A stretch of 64,000 nt of DNA from Sphagnum compactum. Taxonomy: Eukaryota; Bryophyta; Sphagnopsida; Sphagnales. Under the pieces are notes generated by a model that ran no database searches, was not told the origin of the DNA, and saw only the letters and a list, made by a program, of their open reading frames with translations. Numbering within the stretch: position 1 is the stretch's first letter; every line of letters begins with the position of its first letter. The stretch is from assembly GCA_965153455.1 (NCBI GenBank), contig OZ234493.1:14932213-14996212 (forward strand), given 5' to 3'. The translations under genes were made by a program, and so were the position numbers. Shown here piece after piece: positions 22,291 to 34,669 of the stretch.

Positions 22291-23860
22291 TAATTTCTAC
22301 TTGGGGAGGGGAAGATTTCATGATGTTTTTGTGTGACCAAATGGCCCATTGCAAACAAACAAACAAAAAAAAATCAAAACATTTGTGCTTTGGGATACAT
22401 GACAAATATTAAAATGATATGAATCATAATAAGTACAATAAATACCTAAGCTCTCGTAAAAGCTACAATAAGTAAGGTAGGGAAGCCGGTGTTGGAACAG
22501 TTAAGGTAGGGTTTGCTCGTTGTTTTTGCAAGAGGGCTCCATTGTTTATGGTGTCCAAAGAGTAGATGGAGCTTTCCTCTTGATGCATTTGTCCCATTAA
22601 AAATCGACAAAAATGGACTTGAGGCGAGAAAGTTACAAACCCCAAGTAAGGTGGGTTGTTTTTACAAAAAATTCTCAATCAAACAACTCATAGCCTATTT
22701 TCAAACCCTTCAAAAAAATCCTTAAATATTATTTTGTTGCCTTTAGAGTTACAAGATGATTTGTAAAGCTTAAGATGACAATTTTAGAGCAGTTTAAATC
22801 GCTCAATTTGAACAAAAAAGAAAGAGAAAGTTATGGACGAATGAAGCAGGAGGGGTCAAAATGAAAAAAAAAAAAACCATGTTTTGCAATTAAAAAAACA
22901 TATTTTCTTTCCTGCTTTTTTTGCGTGCTCCTTTGGCTTTGCATTCCAAAGATGATTTGTAGAGCTTGAGAAGGTGCTCCTATAACATTTTAAATCACTC
23001 AAAATGGAGAAGAATTGAGAAAGATCTGCCAAAATGTTCAGTGATAACCTAGTGTTCAATGATAAATGTATCTACCCTAGAGCTCAATAATAAAAGTTAT
23101 TATCAAATATTACTCACAAATATAATAGTAGTAACAAAAGTTGTACTCAAGCAATGAGGTGGGACAAAATGTGCATTCCAGGATATCTCTTTAAATAACA
23201 CCACCATAGTCCCATATTGATCAAAAATGCTAATGTTTGGGGAGTATCAAAATATCATGATTTTTTGTAAAGGACCAATCAAAGTGGCCCATTGCAAAAA
23301 AAAAAAAAAAAAAACTTGAGCTTTGAAAAGCACCCACAACTAATTAATATGGATTTCTAAGAAGGTACGATTATTACTAGTATCCAATGCATACAAGTAC
23401 ACACCCCAAAACATTTACACAGGACTATCTAAGTATGTAAGTGTAAAACGTTCATATGTGTGTGTGTAAATCATTCATTTACACACTCACGAGATTTACA
23501 TGCCATATATATATATGGCTATTGACTCTTTCACACACAACATTGGTATGTTATTTCTTTTTAAATATCAGATGTCTTGGAAGAGACTTTGGTTCTTAGG
23601 TCCACTTTAGACTAGGAGTCAGGGCTGAAAAAACTTAGGCCAATTTTGAGCATTTTTGGCTTGATGTCTGGCCCCAACTCACTAATAAATGCTAAAACAT
23701 GGACATCGTGATATTAATAAATGTGTGAAAATTGGCCCAAAGGGTTTGCAAATTGGCTGCCCAAATTGGTTGGTATCCTTTGTTTTAGCCTTGGAGCCAA
23801 TACAAGGTTGTAAAGTTCAACATTTATTAGTAAATTGAGGCAGATTGAAAAGATTTTTTC
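22291..23860. other. Gene-free, AT-rich
   Basis: Contains two similar segments (about 22740-22830 and 22940-23030, both GATGATTTGTA.AGCTT..GA then TTTAAATC.CTCAA), a poly-A tract near 23298, and an 18-bp palindrome of AT repeats flanked by GCC/GGC (23502-23519). No gene supported. Confidence 0.4.
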
Positions 23861-23868
23861 TAGTTCAG

Positions 23869-24052
23869 CCTTGACTCCTAGTGTAAAGCCCTTGGGGCTC
23901 ATTTCAACTTTTGCATCAATAGGAATGTTTTGATTTGAGTTGAACCTTGCCCTTGACTCCTAGTGTAAAGCCCTTGGGGCTCATTTCAACTTTTGCATCA
24001 ATAGGAATGTTTTGATTTGAGTTGAACCTTGCCCTTGACTCCTTGTGTAAAG
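23869..24052 (+). repeat. 82-bp tandem duplication, 2.2 copies
   Basis: CCTTGACTCC starts at 23869, 23951 and 24033. The two full units are essentially identical, so the duplication is recent. Confidence 0.95.
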
Positions 24053-26690
24053 TGTGCCTTACTCTTCACATTGCGGATCCAACTTTTTTTTAATTTGGAA
24101 ACACCCCACCCCCCCCTCCCCCCCTTCCTTCCTTCCTTCCTTCTAGTTCAAGGATATGTTTTTAAGTTTTAATTTAATAAAACCTCCAGTTTGGTTCCAA
24201 AGCTGGTTCTTTATTCAAGACTCCCAATTCTTCCCGAAATTTTTTTTCCTTAGATTTGGTCCCAAATCTAGATCGGATATGGTTTGGTTCTAGTTACATA
24301 TTCACTAGTACTAGCATTGTACAACCAATAAAAAGTTACCACCTATATCAACTACATGCCCCCACCCCCTCAAAACTTGCATACCTACTTAAGACATGTT
24401 CCAAAAGTAACAACTACTTGCCTCATGCCACCTCTCCCCCCCCCCATCCAACCCCCAAAATTATTATTCAAAAAAGTGTCCACCTGAATTGTGTTCTCCA
24501 ACTAACAACAGGTCTAACCCAAGTTAGAACAAATTTTTAAAAAATAAAATTTTAACTTTTTAGAAATTGAAGAATCAGAACTTTTGTATAAAAACTGGTT
24601 TTGGGGCTCCCCTTCTCTCTAATTTTGAGACAGGTTCCAAGTTTGATTCCCAGTTCTGGAACCCTAAACCCTAAACCCTAAACCTAAAATCATGTCCAGG
24701 TACCCAATAATTGGCCGGAGAACCTGAAATCACAGTTGTCTAGAAACCAAAATCAGACAACACCAAATTCACTTGATTTTCTTCTAAATATTATAAATAT
24801 CCCATGTTAAGACTAAACCAGGCTCATCTTTGAGTCCATATCTAACAATTGCTTGAGTTTAATATGACCACTAAGAGGCCTCACTCAAGCTGCTTGAAGG
24901 CAGGGTATGAGTGTAGGTGCTGGTTTGCCCTAGCCTTTCCAAAGCCACACCACCACACAATGCAAATAAACTTCCATAAAATGCGTCAAGCATTATGACC
25001 ATCCATCATTCGTAATTTTGAATTGTAGGCAACCAATCACACACACACTTTACATGTGTACATTCGACATTCATCCATATCAATTGCTTGGCATGGAATA
25101 TGAAACACGGTTCAATAGGAATTCGACAACATGACTCTTCTTCTTCTTCTTGTTCTTCTTCTTCACATCCCTTTTGCAGTCAATAGGCTAATACTATCAA
25201 CACTACCATATAAAGTTTCCAGTCCACAAAAGAAAAAGGCCCCCATTTCTCAATCCTAAACCGTCCCACCAGGCTTCCCCCTCTTCACCCCCGGCCCCCC
25301 CAAAGAAACCTGACAAAAGACATAGTTGTTTTGTCATGTTCGTGTTGGTGCACCGGGGTATCAAAGCCATTTCAAAAAAGTCATGGAATCCTTTTTATCA
25401 TGGAAGTGTTCAAGTATGCAAAAAAGTGAAAGAAAGGTTCCATGAGGATTGTACCTTTAATCAAAAGGGCAAACAAAATGTGCATAGGATGTGTAACTTG
25501 AGGGAGAGAGAGAGTGTGTGTGGGAGGTGGGGAATTTGACACTAGGCTCTTCTCTACTTGTGCCTATCTCAATAATGGCATATGATAAAAGAAGTGTTTG
25601 CAACCCCAAACAAAAAATCAATTAAACAACTAAAAATCTCCCCTCAAGGACTAGGTAGTAGTTAGTCACCCTTGAGGTCAGCTGTAGGATACCACTTCCC
25701 TCTCAAATCAAGACTAGGTTAATGGCTTCTTGAATCCTAAGGTGAAAGGGTGGTGAATGCCATACATGGTTGAGATTGCTAGCTACTTCTTTGGCTACTT
25801 TTAGCTATTGATATGCCTGTTTTAAGAGCTTTTAAGAGGTCAACAAGAAGAATGAGGCTACCAGGTGTAATCCATCCGCCTCACAGCCAGTAAAAAGTGA
25901 ATGCCATGTGGGTCTTTCTCCTTTTGGGTGACTCAAAAGTGATCAATGAATTTTTGTGTATTTGGTATTCAACTTTTGTGAAATTTGGAAGAGAAATTTG
26001 GCCCAAACTGAAACCAGAAGTCTCCATATGTAGTAGATCTCCAGCATTAAAGGATAAAATCAGGGTAAGTGTATATACATATATAATAGAGTAATGAGTC
26101 AAGTAAGCAAAGCACAGCACCAGAACCCTGAGTTTGGTCGTACACAGGGTGACCACTGAGATGTTTTAAAAACCTTCAATTTTGGTGGTAAACTGAGTTT
26201 CATCTTGGCTTTCCTTTTTCCTCCTCAGCGCCTCGACCGCTGCTACATTATATTTTCACTGCTCCTACCTGTACAAATACTATGATTACCCTTGAACCTT
26301 GTGCATTAAATGCTGAGTTTCATGCTTAGATTTGATAAATTTCCTTGCTTTGCGGATACGACTGAAAGAGCGGATAGGGGGTGAAAGGCGGATACCACTA
26401 AAAGAGGGCCAGAGTGAACCGGCCCCCCTGATTGCACCAGTTGGCCGTTCTGTCCATAGGATCGGCGTCCTTTTCTCATCCTGCTCCTGACTCTCAGTTA
26501 ACCAACATAGTGCTATAGTCAACGTTTTTCAGTTGCTGAGCTTTGGCTTTTTTTTTCTTGGCCCTTTTTCTCAGCCATGACCTCTATACTGCCCTCCCAC
26601 CCAACTACCTTACAAACCTAGCTATCCTATTCATTTACATCTTGTCCCTACCTAACAACTACAACCAACCCCCTTACCTATTTACTCTTT
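24053..26690. other. Gene-free with low-complexity tracts
   Basis: Poly-C and CCTT repeats (24105-24143), a telomere-like tract of CCCTAAA at about 24661-24684, CTT repeats at 25139-25163 and a GA/GT run near 25505-25525. At 26407 a single copy of the MULE end GGCCAGAGTGAACC occurs. No gene supported. Confidence 0.45.
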
Positions 26691-26694
26691 ATCT

Positions 26695-28190
26695 TTTCAA
26701 GGCTAAATCTCAATCTCTTGGCAAAATGTCTATTTCTTCTTGGTTAAACCTTTATTTATTGGCCAAAAAAAAAAATTCCTCCTTGGTTAAACTTTTATTT
26801 ATCAGCAAAACCTTTCTACTCCATAGCTCAACCTCTATTTCTTAGTAAAGCTTTCTATTCCTTGACAAAACTTTTTCACTCCTTAGCTAAACCTTTACTT
26901 CTCGACGAAATTTTTCTATTCCCTGGTTAAACCTTTACTTTTTAACAAAACCTTTCTACTCCTTAGCTAAACCTTTACTTTTCGACGAAATTTTTCTATT
27001 CCTTGGTTAAACCTTTATTTTTTAACAAAACCTTTCTACTCCTTAACTAAACCTTTACTTTTCAACAAATCCTTTCTATTCCCTAGTTAAACCTCTACTT
27101 ATAGGCAAACCTTTTTACTCCTTGGCTAGACCTTTACTTATTGGTAGAACTTTTTTATTCCTTGGCCAAACCATCTACTTCTTGGCAAAACTTTTGTAGT
27201 CCTTAGCAAAAATTTTACCTCTTAGCAAAACCTTTCTAATCTTTGGCTAAACCTTTACCTATCAACAAAACCTTTTTACTCCCTAGTTAAACCTCTAATT
27301 TTTGGCAAAAAAATTATATCTTTTGTATTAAACCTTTTTTTTATAATTAAACTTCTACCACTTGGTAAAACCTTTTTATATTCTTGGCTAAACCTCTACC
27401 CTTTAGAATTTTATTTTTTTTATAAACCTTTTAATGATTGGCAAAACCTATAGTTTTTCCTAGCTAAAATTTTGTCTTTCAATTAAACATTTTTGTTTTT
27501 TGGCTAAACCTTTACTTATTGGCATATATATATATATATATATATATATGGCTAAATTCTACCCTTTAGCAAAACATTTGTCTCTTCTAGCTAAACATTT
27601 ACCAATTGGCAAAACCTCTATATTTTCTCGGTTAAACCTTTCTTGTTTGGCAAAACCTCTATCTTTTCCTAGTTAAACTTCTACTTCTCGAAAAAACTTT
27701 GTTTTCTTGGCTAAATTTTTACCTATTGGCAAAACCTTTTTATTCACAAGAAACAATATACATATCTCCTTGGCTAACCATCTACTTTTAGCAAAACTTT
27801 TATCTATTTTTGGTTAAACCTCTACCTTTCAATAGAACCTTTTTGTTTCTTGGCTAAACATTTACCTTTTGGCAAAACATCTATATCTTCATGGTTGATT
27901 TTTCTATTACTTAACTAAATTTGTACATTTTAATAAAAAATTTATACTTCTTCATTAATTATCTTTATGTCTTAGCTAAACTTCTATGTTTTGGCAAAAC
28001 TTTTATATTTTCTAATTAAACCTATACCTCTTGGCAAAACATTTATCTTATCATGGTTAAACCTTTGCCTCTTATCAAAACCTTTACTTCTTCTTAACTC
28101 AACATTTGTTCTTGGCAAAACATATTTTTTGACAATGCCATTTTAATTTTTTAGCAAAACATCTACTTATTGGCAAAACCTATTTACCCA
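26695..28190 (+). repeat. Degenerate ~40-bp satellite, about 1.5 kb
   Basis: Units follow the pattern TAAACCTTTACTT..., GCAAAACCTTT, CTACTCCTTAGC. The clearest successive copies (about 26880-27100) are 40 bp long. Dozens of diverged copies fill the interval, with an (AT)13 run inserted at 27524-27549. No coding function. Confidence 0.85.
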
Positions 28191-29110
28191 CACATCACCC
28201 TACCTACTTATGCACTTGCAAATTGTGAATTACAAAAATTATAATGTAAAACGTGGGTATTGCAAATGACCCACTAACATCTATTTAGTCCTATTCAAAC
28301 TTGTGATGAAGATAAGCCATTAACCCCAAATGTGCACCCAATTTAATTAAATAATAGGCTTGATAAATTCAGAATTAAAAAAACGTCAAACATTTATACA
28401 ATTTACACAATTTTTAATATTAATCAAAATAAATCCTAAGTTGGATTTTGGGGGGATCACATACAAATGTTTGCAACAAGATTCATTTTATCTCTTTTGA
28501 AGGTGTATAAAGGTCTCAATTTGGGCCCTCAAGTTGAAGTGACCACATTAAAGGTAAAAAAATGAGCTCTTATTTCATTCAATTAATTTTTTCTTTTCAT
28601 TGTGTTTCAATTTTAATTCATCATTCACTCCTAGAAAATTAATATGTATATATTTTTTATAACATTTACCATTAAAATTTTTTAGGTTTATATAAAAATG
28701 TTTTGGGGTAATTAGTTTTAAACTCTAAGGTAGCTTCCATTCATTAAAAAATTTGGTTGATTAACTTTAAAATTCAAAACATAGTTGTTATAAAGCTTTT
28801 TCATATTCCATTTGTATATGTTTGTATAATTATTAGGTTGAGAACATCTATAACCATTAATATTATTTAGAGTTTAAAAATTTAAAGGTTTAATGAAATG
28901 TGTGTTGATTTATTTAGGTTGTGTTTTCAATCAAGCTACAACTCCTTTGAATGTGACATCATCCTTTAACGTCAAAGGTATGATTTTTTACTTACTTTTT
29001 TTTTTTTTTTTTTGCCTAATTTAGGGAAATCAATATCTTTGGATGGGTTTTGACACAATCATCAAATTCCACTAAGGATGTTCCATTTTGATATATAGAT
29101 TTAAGATTTT
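28191..29110. other. Gene-free, very AT-rich
   Basis: No reading frame or structured repeat, apart from a 20-base poly-T near 28997-29014. Confidence 0.45.
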
Positions 29111-29880
29111 GACCTCCCATAGATAGTTTGGATTCAGGGTCATAATGTCAATATTGCATTTTGCCACTCACATATAGTGTGCATGTTTAAATTTTCATGC
29201 TAGTATTACATTTCCCTCTCCCTTATATAGTGTGGATTATGGTCATAATGTGGATATGGCATTTTGCCCCCACACATAGTGTGAATGTTTCAATTGTCAT
29301 GTAGGTATTGCATTTTCCTTTTCCATATATAATGTGGATTAGGGTCATAATGTGGGTATTGCATTTTGCCCCCACACATAGTGTGCATGTTTAAATTGTC
29401 ATGTAGGTATTGTATTTCACTCTCCCATATGTAATGTGGATTAAGGTCATAATGTGGGTATTGCATTTTGCCCCCACACATAGTGTGCATGTTTAAATTA
29501 TTATGCATGTATTGCATTTTCCTTCTCCATATATAATGTGGATTAGGGTCATAATGTGGGTATTACATGTTGCCCCCACATATAATGTGCATGTTTAAAT
29601 TGTCATGTAGGCATTGCATTTCCCTTTCCCATATATAGTGTGGATTAAGGTTATGATGTGGGTATTGCATTTTGCCCCCACATATAATGCGCATATTAAA
29701 ATTTTCATGCATGCATTGCATTTCCTAAACCCATATATAGTGTGGATTAAGGTTATAATGTGGGTATTGCATTTTTCCCCCACATATAGTGTGCATATTT
29801 AAATTTTCATGCATGCATTGCATTTCCCTCTCCCATATATAGTGTAGTTTATTGACCATAATGTGAGTATTACATTTTGA
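29110..29880. repeat. 102-bp satellite, about 7.5 units
   Basis: The motif AATGTGGATT/AGTGTGGATT sits at 29229, 29331, 29433, 29535, 29637 and 29739, exactly 102 bp apart, with a degenerate unit at each end (about 29125 and 29841). Each unit contains GGTCATAATGTGGGTATTGC and TTTGCCCCCACA. Because 102 is a multiple of three, both strands keep open 34-residue repeating frames. I read these as a by-product of the period, not a gene. Confidence 0.95.
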
Positions 29881-31040
29881 ATCTACATAGATAATATGGA
29901 TTTAAAATAGACTTGTGGGTAAAGTAATTTCAAATTTACAATTATGGCCATAGACCATATCCTATATTTTCCATACTTAGCATTTAGTCTATATTGTGTG
30001 TATGACTATATAAGGTTTAGATGACAGATATACATCAAATACTTGGAACATGTGATTGAAGGTATTGCAAATATAAAGTCTTGGACATTGACATCAATTT
30101 ACAATCTTTTCTTATATAATCAACTCAAGGTGTACTTTCAAACATGTGTTGCATTTCAAAATCTCGAATCGCGATGTTCATCATGGTCCTTTTGATTTTA
30201 TAAAGTCTTGTTTTTCATCATCTTGGTGATGTTCATCATGTTCATGGTTTTCGTGATGTTCATCATATTTTTTTAATCTTGATCTTCATAGTTTATAATA
30301 TTTGTTCACTAAGTAGTTTAAGTAATGGTGTCACTACTAAGAAATGTGGATAAGTTCACTTTATGTTTCACTACATTTTGGATGAATTAAAACAGATTAA
30401 TTGTTGTCAAAATGGCTTACCCTCTAGGAAATAGGGACTAATTGTTATAAATTGGTGAATTAGTTCACTAACAACCCATAAAACACGGGTACCTTCAAGT
30501 AAAACACAAATGCAACAAAACATTACACCTAGTAATTAAATTAGTCTAGATCATTAATCAATTTGAAAAGTTTCATTACAATAAATCATGGTTTATTTGA
30601 TTAGAAAACTAAACAAAAAATCAGTTATTTTGACTAGTCAAAATGGACAAAAACTTGGGCAACCAGAAAAAATAAAATAAAAAAATAGCTCAATTTTTAA
30701 ATAAAAATATAATAAACAAATAAATAATAAATACATGCCCATCCACCATGGCCTCCTACCTACTTATTCACAACCCACCGAAATATTATACATTTACACA
30801 CATGTACAAGGTATATATATGAATATACATACTCCACACAATATATGTTGGTAAAGGGGATTAAACTTTGGTCTCTTTGGTTCCACACCAATGTCTCAAC
30901 TATTAAACCATCACATCACTTTGTAAAACAATATGATACCAAATGCATTTAACATGTTTCTTTAAATTTCATTGAATGTTTTTGTCAATGTGTATAACAA
31001 CATTCGAATTTCAATTTTTTCATAAATGCATAAGTAGGTA
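29881..31040. other. Gene-free, possible SINE trace on the minus strand
   Basis: Read on the minus strand, 30910-30840 resembles a tRNA-derived head (GATGGTTTAATAGTTGAGAC, then AGTTTAATCCC as a weak B box). No target duplication was found. The rest is AT-rich without features. Confidence 0.25.
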
Positions 31041-31385
31041 CTTAACAAGGTAGATAGGTAGGTAGGTACACATGCCTACCTACCTATGTTTTTAGATGTA
31101 CATACCTACTTATGTAAAATATAAATAGGTATGTAGGTAAATAAATAGGTAACTAAGTAAATAGATAGGTCAATGTTAGATACGTAGATATTAGGTCGAT
31201 AGATCGGTAGGTAGATACATAGGTAGGTGGATAAATAGGTAATTTTGGTAAATAGTAAGTAGATATTAGGTAGGTAGGACATAAGTAGGTAGATGGTAGG
31301 TAGGTAGATTGATTGATAGATTAGTAGGTAAATAGAAGGATGTAGGTAAAACATAGGTAGGTAAATGATAGGGGGTGAATGTAAC
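31040..31385 (+). repeat. TAGG/TAGA-rich microsatellite region
   Basis: Irregular runs of TAGGTAGG, TAGATAGG and TAAATAGG cover about 340 bp and create spurious open frames rich in Tyr and Leu on the minus strand. Confidence 0.8.
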
Positions 31386-33090
31386 CTATAGTGGTTCACT
31401 TTTGGTGACACAATGATAATTTATAAAAGGTGCTTTAAATGTTTATGGTGAATAATTTAATTTTACATACATTAAATGATGATTCATTTTAGACTAACAA
31501 CTTGATTATGAAAACATTTGCACAATGTATTTTTAAAAATGCATTCATTATTAATAGTAGACTTTTGAAATTTAAAAAATGGACTGGTCAATTGGTTGGA
31601 TTGTTAAAAAATTCAACAATTTGTATTGAATTTTACTTCAAATTATTTATAAGGACTAAAAATAGGTTGAAAAATGAAATGATAAAGTTAATTATGAAAT
31701 CCTTTTTTGTGAAACCTTAACCAAATGGTACTTATGAACTTTTGAAAGGTCAAAATTGAACCTTATTTTCAAAAGTTTTTTTGAAATGATCTAACAAACT
31801 TTCACATAAGATCAACCGTGATGAACACCATCATTTGAAAAATAAGTTTTACAAATCACAATAAACAAGATTAAAAGATCACAAAGAAAAAGAAAAAAGG
31901 AGCATGATAGACATCAAAATGATTCACTTGGAGAGATTTCATAGAAAGGCAAGACGACCAAAATGAGCACTACTATGTAGAAAGCAAGCTTTATAGACCA
32001 TAAAAAACAAGATAAAAATATCAAGAATCTAATAAGACCAAGAGAACAACAATTTCACATCACCAAGACCACAAAGAACGAGTCTACTTGGGGAATAGGA
32101 TTTACAAACCACAAAGAACAATACCAAGAAGACCATAGTGATAATAACAAATATCATGAAAAATAGGACTTGGAGGTGCATAATGTGAACCCGCAAAAAC
32201 CATGAAAGGCAAGACCAATAGACTAGAAGGAACACAAAGAGCACCACGAAAACTAACTTTAGAAAAATAAAAAACCATGGTGAGTAGCACGATGAGCTAG
32301 ATAACAAAAATAGATGACCAAGAAGAGTGGTAGTGGTGACAAGTGAGCTTGAGAGCTCATCACAAGTAGAGACTAGAAGGAGAGCCTACAAGCTTGCCTT
32401 TGCTCCCAAGTGACATTGTTCGTGTCAATCAAAGTAGGGTAATAGTTGAATTTCTAGCTCAAGATTGACCAAAGTAGGTTTTAGGACCATAGTGCACCTA
32501 TGACCAATCACTCTTCATCATTTTCACCTCTTGCCCAAAAATGTCAAAAATGAGTGTTTAAATGAGTGTTTTCTTTGTTTTGGAGTGTAGCTTGCAAGAA
32601 CCACACCTTTTCATGCTTCCTATCCACAACCCCACCCCCCATCTCCCCCCCCTCCCCCTCCTTTCACGTGTGCAGAATTGCATCGTGACTCTTCAGAGCA
32701 ATCCCATCAGACACAACGTCCAATGTTAAATACATCAAGATTTGATCCCCCAGGAACTCTCTGGGGATCTATTTAGCATCGAGGGCACATGGGCAGATAC
32801 GGTACTCCAAAGGCCTTCTTTTGCCCAGAGCACAACATGTCCCCACACATTTCTGAGTGTTGGAAACAATTGGAAGAGGCCAAGTGGTCGATTACCTAAC
32901 ACTACAAAAAAAATGATAATTTATCATTAAATAACACAAAATTCTCAACCTCATCAACAGAGAGGTCCAATAAGTAAAAGTGCAGTGTCAGAAGAAGCCA
33001 ATCCCCCACCTGCCCAAACAGGGGCCCACATAGTATGGGCAGGTGATTTGGTTTATGGGCAACCTCAAAAAAGAAAAATTTCTGTTATCT
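31386..33090. other. Gene-free
   Basis: 31800-32340 is A-rich with recurring ACCACAAAGAAC and CAAGAAGACCA phrases, probably an old repeat. A C-rich tract lies at 32629-32660. No gene supported. Confidence 0.4.
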
Positions 33091-33285
33091 GAGTTTACCT
33101 TAGGAAGGAGAGTCTAGTTTTTACCTATGTGGGTTTAGGAAAGAAAGAGGGTCTCGGTCCGGAACTAGGATGTTACATTTACCTCTTTTTTACTATAACA
33201 GAGTTTACCTTACCAAGTTGAGTTTAGTTACTACCCATGGTGTAGGGTTTAGGAAAGAGGGTCTCTGTAGTCCGGAACTAGGGGC
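33091..33285 (+). repeat. Diverged 110-bp tandem duplication
   Basis: GAGTTTACCTTA begins units at 33091 and 33201. Both continue through GGGTTTAGGAAAG to GTCCGGAACTAGG. The second copy ends where the next mobile element begins. Confidence 0.75.
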
Positions 33286-34014
33286 ATTGGCTGAACCCGC
33301 ACCTACAGTGGTACCACGGTCAAAACCAGTGTTGGCAGGTTATTCCTTTGTTTTCAATGACCAGCTAGGTAGGTTTTTTTTTTCTCTTTTTTAATTTTAA
33401 AAATTTAAAATTTTAATTAAAATTTTAATTTTAAAAATAATTTTTAAATTGAAAAAAATTATACCCGATGATTATCAATTTCACTGTCAAAGTAATACCC
33501 CAGTTCTTAATTTACATGGTTATTAAAAAAAGAACCATGGGTTATGCATAAGGGTTGATTCTCAAATGCCCACTTTGAAAACCATTACTTATTCTGCCTA
33601 AGCTGTGGGTAGGTTATTGGGTAGGTTATAAGTTTTTCCTTAAGATTTCTTTTTTGGGCCTGTTTTTTTGTTTTTATGTCATAATTTTTTTGGGATTTTA
33701 AGTTAAGATTGATAACTTCTGTAGATGAAATTCCAATCATCCAGGTAAGTCATTCAATTTTGAAATTGCAATAATCAGTGAGTAGGTTATCAACCTGGTT
33801 ATCAAAAAAATCAACAATCAATTAGTAGGTTATCAATGACAGACTGTTTCTTAATATCCGGTCAACCTTTGAGTGAATCCCAATTTATTCTAGGTTGCTT
33901 CTAACCATGGTTAATCTCTCGTCCTCAAAATGAAATCAGGGTCTAAATCCAAATTTAACATTTTCAGGGTAAAATATCAAGCGGTGAAGGTACCAGTGTA
34001 GGTTCACCCTGGCC
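33283..34014. mobile_element. Second Mutator-like MITE, 732 bp
   Basis: The right end, read inverted from 34014, is GGCCAGGGTGAACC followed by TACACTGGTACC. The left end from 33283 is GGCATTGGCTGAACC followed by ACCTACAGTGGTACC, the same motif with small changes. Flanking 9-mers are GGAACTAGG (33274-33282) and GGGACTGGG (34015-34023), 7 of 9 identical. The TIR core and TSD length match the element at 20635. The interior is AT-rich and non-coding. It lies about 650 bp upstream of the SnRK2 start codon. Confidence 0.65.
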
Positions 34015-34301
34015 GGGACTGGGGTGGAGTTAGGACGGGCCTCCAGGATCAGGTTCGGCGGCGTAAGAAAGTAATCAAATGGTGAGCGTGGAAGTCTATT
34101 GTTGGTCACGAACCGAAATTTCCAGGTACGGGCTATGCTAGTTGAGGTTACGAAGCTATGATATCTCCGAACCTGAGGTCCGGGAAGAGGCGCGGGACGC
34201 GTGGCCCTCGATTCAGGTCCGGACCCGGTACCGTGCCGGGAAGTGATGCGCTGGCTGTTTGTGTGCAGGAGCAGCAGCGTGCGACGACGCTTTCGTCTCT
34301 C

Positions 34302-34304
<3 letters not shown>

Positions 34305-34335
<31 letters not shown>
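34305..34335 (+). repeat. (GA)n tract upstream of SnRK2
   Basis: About 15 GA repeats, 335-365 bp before the ATG and probably in the leader or core promoter. In plants such tracts can bind BPC/GAGA-binding proteins; use here is inferred only from position. Confidence 0.6.
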
Positions 34336-34338
<3 letters not shown>

Positions 34339-34669
34339 CGTGGCTGATTTCTCTCTTTGTGTTTGCGGCAACAAGTTGCATGCTTCAGTTTTTGAAAGAG
34401 GAGTCGAGAGATTCGGAGGTGCGAGATTCAGCAATTTTTGGAGTCTTTTGGTTTGTATTTTGGTACATTTTTCGCTGCTATTGATCCCAGTTGGTGTTCT
34501 ATTGTTTGCGGGTGTGTGTGTGCGTGTGACGACGACCTTTGCCGTTTGTGTGTGTAGGCGTGTCTGTGTGCGTGCGTACGTGCGTATTTTCTTTGAGTGT
34601 CAGATTTGTTTCTCGGTTGTTCTAATTGTAGAGGGGAAGCGAGGGAAGAAGTAGGAGATAACGGGGGAT

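Noticed and set aside
29290-29802. Protein with 34-residue repeats
   Set aside because: The open frames on both strands follow from a satellite period divisible by three; no start context, introns or family match.
31106-31411. 101-codon Tyr/Leu-rich protein
   Set aside because: Translation of a TAGG-type microsatellite.
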